Below are positions 59,819 through 64,000 of a stretch of DNA of 64,000 bases, piece after piece (positions within the stretch are counted from its first letter, which is position 1; each line of letters opens with the position of its first letter). The stretch lies in contig NZ_CP154826.1 in the NCBI RefSeq assembly GCF_039613825.1, forward strand, positions 3,720,001 through 3,784,000, read 5' to 3'. The notes below the pieces were generated by a model. The model was not told the DNA's origin, searched no databases, and saw nothing but the letters and a program-made list of their open reading frames with translations. The translations under genes and the position numbers were made by a program. The DNA is from Diaminobutyricibacter sp. McL0608. GTDB taxonomy: Bacteria; Actinomycetota; Actinomycetes; Actinomycetales; Microbacteriaceae.

Positions 59819-60577
59819 GTGACCTCCCGGAATGAGCGCGGCCCCGCGCGCGTGACGTCGACCGCGAACCTGCGGCGCGTCGACGGCTCGCCGTTACGCG
59901 TGCTCGTCGTCGACGACGAAGAGCTCCTCGCCGAAGCCGTGAGTCTCGCCTTCGAAGCGGACGGGTGGGATGTGCGCACCCTGAACCGGGGCCGGGAAGT
60001 CCTGTTCGCCGCGCGCGACTTCGCCCCCGACGTCATCATTCTCGACATCATGATGCCCGACCTCGACGGCTACGAAGTGCTCGCCAGGGTGCGCAACGAC
60101 CGGGAGGAGACGCGGGTGCTCTTCCTCACCGCGAAGGACTCGCAGGAGGACCGCCTGGTCGGCCTGCGAGCCGGCGGCGACGACTACGTCACGAAACCGT
60201 TCAGTATCGCCGAACTCATCGCGCGCGGCAGAAGCCTCGCCCGCAGCTCCACCGGCGTGACCATGGACCCGGGCGAGGCACGGCTGACCGTCGGAGACCT
60301 GCAACTCGACGAGGAGACCCGCGAGACCTTCCGCGCCGGCGAGTCCATCGACCTGACCGCGACCGAGTTCGACCTCCTGCGGTATTTCGCCCGCAACCCG
60401 CGCCGCGTCCTGAGTAAGGAGCAGATCCTCGCCGACGTGTGGGGGTACGATTTCGGCGCGACCTCCAACGTGGTCGAAATGTACGTCTCGTATCTGCGTC
60501 GCAAGATCGACGCGGGGCGCGACCCGATGATCCACACCGTGCGCGGCGCCGGTTACATCCTGAAACCGGCGACGTGA
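59819..60577 (+). CDS. OmpR-family response regulator (TrcR-like)
   Basis: 252 aa: receiver domain with phospho-acceptor Asp in VIILDIMMPDLDG (about 79) and Lys in VTKPF, then a winged-helix domain ending VRGAGYILKP. GTG at 59819, weak ribosome site; GTG at 59852 possible. Coupled to the kinase (GTGA). Confidence 0.92.
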   Translation: MTSRNERGPARVTSTANLRRVDGSPLRVLVVDDEELLAEAVSLAFEADGWDVRTLNRGREVLFAARDFAPDVIILDIMMPDLDGYEVLARVRNDREETRVLFLTAKDSQEDRLVGLRAGGDDYVTKPFSIAELIARGRSLARSSTGVTMDPGEARLTVGDLQLDEETRETFRAGESIDLTATEFDLLRYFARNPRRVLSKEQILADVWGYDFGATSNVVEMYVSYLRRKIDAGRDPMIHTVRGAGYILKPAT

Positions 60578-62046
60578 AACGCCCCCGCACCCTGCGCTGG
60601 CGGCTGGTGGCCATCCTCGCCGGCCTCCTCGCCGCGACCAGTCTGGTCATCGGAATCGTCACGGTCCTGTCACTCCAGAGCTACCTGCTCGGCCAGGTCG
60701 ACCAGAACCTCACCCAGGCGTCGCAGCGCGCCGTCGATGCGAAGAACGATCTTCCGCCGCACGGTCAGGGGCCGGGCGGTGGCAACGGCACCGGCAACAC
60801 GGACACCGACGGCGACCATCCTTTCGTCGGCGCTCCCGGGCAGTCGCCGAACACCGTCGTCGCCGTACTTGTCGACGGCACCGTCGTCGTGCAGGGCTTC
60901 ACCGACAGCCAGGGCCACCAGCACCAGCTGTCGACGGCCGTGAAGACCCAGTTGCGCGCGGTTCCCCGCGACGGCGACCCGCACACGGTCACGCTCGCCG
61001 GTCTCGGCTCGTACCGCGTGGAGAGCACGGCCACTGCTGACGGAACGGTCTTCATCACCGGGCTTCCGCTCGCCAGCGTGCAGGACACGATCGACCAGCT
61101 CGCCCTGGTGATCGGGATCGTCGCCCTCGTCGGGCTGCTCCTGGCAGGCGCCGCCGCCGCAGTGAGCGTGAGGCGCGCGCTCCGTCCGTTGCAGCATGTC
61201 GCGGCGACCGCATCCGCTGTCACCGAGCTCACGCTCGACCGCGGCGAGGTCCCGGAGACGATGCGGGTGAGCGAGAAGGACATCGAGGCCGGCAGCGAGG
61301 TCGGCCAGGTCGGCACTGCGCTCAACCGCCTGCTCGGCCACGTCTCGAATGCGCTGGTCGTGCGCGAGGCCGCCGAGACGAAGGTGCGGACGTTCGTGGC
61401 GGATGCGAGCCACGAGCTCCGGACGCCACTTGCGACGATCCGCGCGTATGCCGAACTGTCGCAGCGGACCTACGACGACGCATCCCCTGGCCTCCGGCGC
61501 AACGTCGACCGCATCGAGTCAGAGGCGGTGCGGATGACGTCGCTCGTCGAGGACCTCCTGCTGCTTGCGCGGCTCGATTCCGACCCCGAATCGGACGTGC
61601 GCGACGTCGACCTCTCGGCGATGGTCACCGAGGCGGTGATGGATGCGCACCTCGCCGGTCCGGACCACACCTGGCGGATGGAGATGAGCGAGGACCCTGT
61701 GGTCGTGAAGGCGGATGCTCGACAGCTCCGGCAGGTCGTCGTCAACCTGCTGGCCAACGCGCGCGTCCACACCCCGCCCGGGACGAACGTCGTGACGAGT
61801 CTGCGACGCGTCGCCGGCGATCAGATCGAACTGGTCGTGATGGATGACGGACCCGGCATTCCTGCGGACCTCCAGCCGGCCCTGTTCGAACGATTCGTGC
61901 GCGGCGATGTGTCGCGGTCGCGCACCGCAGGCAGCACAGGCCTCGGGCTTGCGATCGTGCACGCCGTCGCCGAGGCCCACGGCGGCAGCGTCTCCGTCGA
62001 GAGCGCCCCCGGCCGCACCGCCTTCCGCGTCACGCTTCCCGCCTGA
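60574..62046 (+). CDS. Sensor histidine kinase (TrcS-like)
   Basis: 490 aa: TM1 (10-35), an extracytoplasmic sensor with a Gly/Asp/Asn-rich stretch (70-85), TM2 (175-200), HAMP, His-box FVADASHELRTPLATIRAY (His about 281) and ATPase N, G1 (DDGPGIP) and G2 (GLGLAI) boxes. Signal unknown. Confidence 0.92.
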   Translation: MKRPRTLRWRLVAILAGLLAATSLVIGIVTVLSLQSYLLGQVDQNLTQASQRAVDAKNDLPPHGQGPGGGNGTGNTDTDGDHPFVGAPGQSPNTVVAVLVDGTVVVQGFTDSQGHQHQLSTAVKTQLRAVPRDGDPHTVTLAGLGSYRVESTATADGTVFITGLPLASVQDTIDQLALVIGIVALVGLLLAGAAAAVSVRRALRPLQHVAATASAVTELTLDRGEVPETMRVSEKDIEAGSEVGQVGTALNRLLGHVSNALVVREAAETKVRTFVADASHELRTPLATIRAYAELSQRTYDDASPGLRRNVDRIESEAVRMTSLVEDLLLLARLDSDPESDVRDVDLSAMVTEAVMDAHLAGPDHTWRMEMSEDPVVVKADARQLRQVVVNLLANARVHTPPGTNVVTSLRRVAGDQIELVVMDDGPGIPADLQPALFERFVRGDVSRSRTAGSTGLGLAIVHAVAEAHGGSVSVESAPGRTAFRVTLPA

Positions 62047-62256
62047 CCCTGGCGTCCATCCCGCGCATCCGCCCCGCCTTCCCACCCGCCCGCGCCCCCT
62101 TCCCACCTGAGCGCCTGCTCACTGGTCCCGAAGTGTCGGTCCGGCTGCCGTTTTGGGCCCAGTGAGTGCCCAATAAGTCGACCAGCGCTCTTTTGGGCGA
62201 GGTGACCTCGCCGTAGACTCCGACCAGTTCCACGCGAGGAGCAGTGGGGAGGGGCA
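62047..62256. other. Spacer with CTCACTGG/CCAGTGAG arms
   Basis: 210 bp. Inverted arms at 62118-62125 and 62159-62166, plus two copies of TTTTGGGC (62151, 62191). No gene. Confidence 0.45.
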
Positions 62257-63054
62257 ATGGCGCGCCAGGCGAAGAGGGATGTCCGCGCAGTCGTCGTGTG
62301 GGCGATCGCGCTCCTGGCCGTCACCGCTCTCTGCGCCCTCTGGCTGAACTCGTCCGGAGGCAGCTACCGTGATGTCTCGCCGCCCATTCTGGTCATCGCG
62401 TACTCCCCCGCACTCGTCGCGCTCGCGGTCGCCGGCTTCCTTCCGGGCGCGGGAGGTTTCCGTTCGATCCTCGGCCAGTTCCTCCACTGGCGCGCCGGGG
62501 TCCGGTGGTACGCGCTCGCCCTCCTCGGGCCGTTCGTGCTCGTGCTGCTGGCGACCGCGATCTTCGTCGGCGTGGGCGGGCATCCGCCGCAGCAGTGGTT
62601 CGTCGTCCCTTCAGCGGCCGGCTTCGGCGTGCTGCTTGGTCCGCTCATCGCGGGTTCGATCGGCGAGGAGCCCGGTTGGCGCGGCTTCGGACAGCAACAC
62701 CTTCAAAGACGGTTACGGATGCTCGGTGCCGCGGTCATCGTCGGCCTCCTCTGGAGCGTCTGGCATCTCTGGCCACTGCTCACCCCCGTCGGACGGGCTG
62801 ACATCACCGGCGCGGACGTCGCGCAGACCTTCGTGCGGCTGATCTCGACGGCCGTGGTCTACGCCTGGCTCTACAACCGCTCCGGGGCCGGTCTCGCGGT
62901 CGTGATGGTCGCCCACGCCGGTCACAACCTGGCGATCGACTTCGCTGCCCCCGAAGTCGCCGGGTCGGAGCTGGGCGGCTGGATCATCGCCGCGCTCTAC
63001 CTGGTCGCGGCGCTCGTCGTCGTCATCGTCGACCCACGGTTTCGCAGAAAGTGA
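62257..63054 (+). CDS. CPBP intramembrane metalloprotease
   Basis: 265 aa with about eight TM helices and family motifs GEEPGWRGFG (Glu-Glu-x3-Arg), WHLW and HAGHN. In the family it cleaves prenylated or membrane substrates; role here unknown. Confidence 0.87.
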   Translation: MARQAKRDVRAVVVWAIALLAVTALCALWLNSSGGSYRDVSPPILVIAYSPALVALAVAGFLPGAGGFRSILGQFLHWRAGVRWYALALLGPFVLVLLATAIFVGVGGHPPQQWFVVPSAAGFGVLLGPLIAGSIGEEPGWRGFGQQHLQRRLRMLGAAVIVGLLWSVWHLWPLLTPVGRADITGADVAQTFVRLISTAVVYAWLYNRSGAGLAVVMVAHAGHNLAIDFAAPEVAGSELGGWIIAALYLVAALVVVIVDPRFRRK

Positions 63055-63063
63055 CTGTCCGTC

Positions 63064-64000
63064 TCAGCGCAGCGGCACCCGCACATCCACCCCGCCCTCC
63101 ACGGTGAGCCGCGTGCGCATCGACGCCAGGATCGGCGCCGGCACGAACCCGCCCGCGAAGAGAACCTCCCCCTGCCGGAACCGTGGCGCCCGCGCGATGA
63201 GGGCGGGAGGCGCGAACCCGAAGATCGTGCCCAGTTCGTCGAGGTCGAGCGGCGAGCTCATCTTCATCAGGGCCAGGTTGTCGCACTGCGAGATGATGCT
63301 CGGGTGGATCTTCGACGGCCGCTGCGTGGACAGCAGCAGCCAGAGCCCGAACTTGCGGCCCTCCGCGGCGATCTGGATGATCCGTTCGCGGACCGCCCGG
63401 TGCAACGGACCGTCGTTGTCGGGTGAGCACAGGTTGTGCGCCTCGTCGATGACGATCAGGATGGGCCGGCGCGTCTCCCGCTTCGCCCACAGGTCGTCGA
63501 GCACGGCCATCGCCACCACGAGCTGCTCGTCGGCGTAGGAGAATCCGCCGAGGTCGACCACGGTCGCGTCGGGGCGCTCGTCGAGGATCTCGGTCACCGC
63601 ACGATGCTCCTGCGCCCACACCTCCCAGTCGACGAGGCGCAGATTCTCGACCCGGAGCGCGAGCAGGTGCGCCGCCTCGTCGCCGCTGGCACGCAGTCGC
63701 GGGATGATCGCATCCGAGTCACCGCTGCCGACCGTCTCCTCGAGGCGCAGCAGCGCGTTGTACTCGGCCCGGTCGACGACGGGGTCGAGCCGGAGCAGCG
63801 CCGCCTTCGCCCGCAGGGAGAGCGAGGTGAAGCGCGCGTAGAGCGAGTCGGGTCCGCGGCCGGGACGCAGGATGCGGATGTCGCGCTCCTCGAGTGCGCG
63901 CTGCTCGTCGGGGGTTCCCGCGTCCGTCAGCTCGCGCAACCGCACGAAGTCCGCGTTGGGGTCGAAGATCACCATCGGCAGCGCCGCGTGCACGAGCAAC
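63064..64000 (-). CDS. HerA-like ATPase, 5' end outside window
   Basis: The visible 312 residues include the Walker B segment ILIVIDEAHNLCSP, the sensor LSTQRPSKIHPSIISQCDN and a C-terminal EGGVDVRVPLR. The Walker A part lies beyond the edge. HerA-type hexameric ATPases move DNA and often pair with NurA or effector nucleases in defence systems; neither is visible here. Confidence 0.87.
   Translation of the reverse strand, partial: LLVHAALPMVIFDPNADFVRLRELTDAGTPDEQRALEERDIRILRPGRGPDSLYARFTSLSLRAKAALLRLDPVVDRAEYNALLRLEETVGSGDSDAIIPRLRASGDEAAHLLALRVENLRLVDWEVWAQEHRAVTEILDERPDATVVDLGGFSYADEQLVVAMAVLDDLWAKRETRRPILIVIDEAHNLCSPDNDGPLHRAVRERIIQIAAEGRKFGLWLLLSTQRPSKIHPSIISQCDNLALMKMSSPLDLDELGTIFGFAPPALIARAPRFRQGEVLFAGGFVPAPILASMRTRLTVEGGVDVRVPLR

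Overview
The window is chromosomal DNA of a high-GC Gram-positive bacterium. GC-biased third codon positions, frequent GTG/TTG starts, ATGA/GTGA stop-start overlaps, split sugar ABC importers without their own ATPase, and actinobacterial markers (DUF2510, DUF2277, DUF559, a LigB-type ATP-dependent DNA ligase, a TrcRS-like two-component pair) point to an actinobacterium, most likely of the Microbacteriaceae. The genus is not assigned. No rRNA, tRNA, CRISPR array, prophage or recognisable IS transposase was found.

Region 1 (1-10.5 kb) is a glycoside-utilisation locus. It holds an edge-truncated L-rhamnose mutarotase-like gene, a translationally coupled operon of a FadR-type GntR regulator, an APH-fold small-molecule kinase and an enolase paralogue, and an opposing operon of a binding protein, two permeases and a GH38 alpha-mannosidase. 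Three LacI-type operators and two CTTG-N4-CAAG sites tie the two transcription units together. One reading is uptake and cleavage of a mannosyl-glycerate-like compound, followed by glycerate phosphorylation and dehydration to PEP. This is inference; the enolase paralogue lacks one canonical active-site histidine.

Region 2 (10.5-15 kb) has a probably frameshifted small gene, LigB, and a PspA operon preceded by a perfect palindrome. Region 3 (15-29 kb) is a second carbohydrate regulon: a five-gene operon (GH42 beta-galactosidase, split glycine dehydrogenase GcvPA/GcvPB, an NAD-kinase/AcoX-like protein, an SDR), a GntR regulator, and an ABC importer with a GH63-like glycosidase. An identical 19-bp site lies upstream of both operons.

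Region 4 (29-42 kb) contains a self-inhibited Fic protein behind a duplicated operator, an amylosucrase, a METTL7-like methyltransferase, two phosphoesterase-superfamily proteins, an M15-like cell-wall protein, and a flavin electron-export module (ferric-reductase-like protein, FMN-binding protein, ApbE). Region 5 (42-64 kb) is mixed: small membrane proteins, a MarR-MFS pair, a 5'-3' exonuclease, a PLP decarboxylase, an aldo/keto reductase, a MerR-thioredoxin operon, a TOPRIM protein, an XRE/membrane-protein pair, a DUF559 gene, an ArsR-SRPBCC-VOC operon, a two-component system, a CPBP protease and an edge-truncated HerA-like ATPase.

The most unusual non-coding feature is a family of four palindromic elements, each exactly 57 bp, with perfect 10-bp ends (CGAGCACAGG/CCTGTGCTCG), at 14518, 48730, 57268 and 58301. 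Two of them bracket the DUF559 endonuclease-like gene, and the second encodes its last codons.
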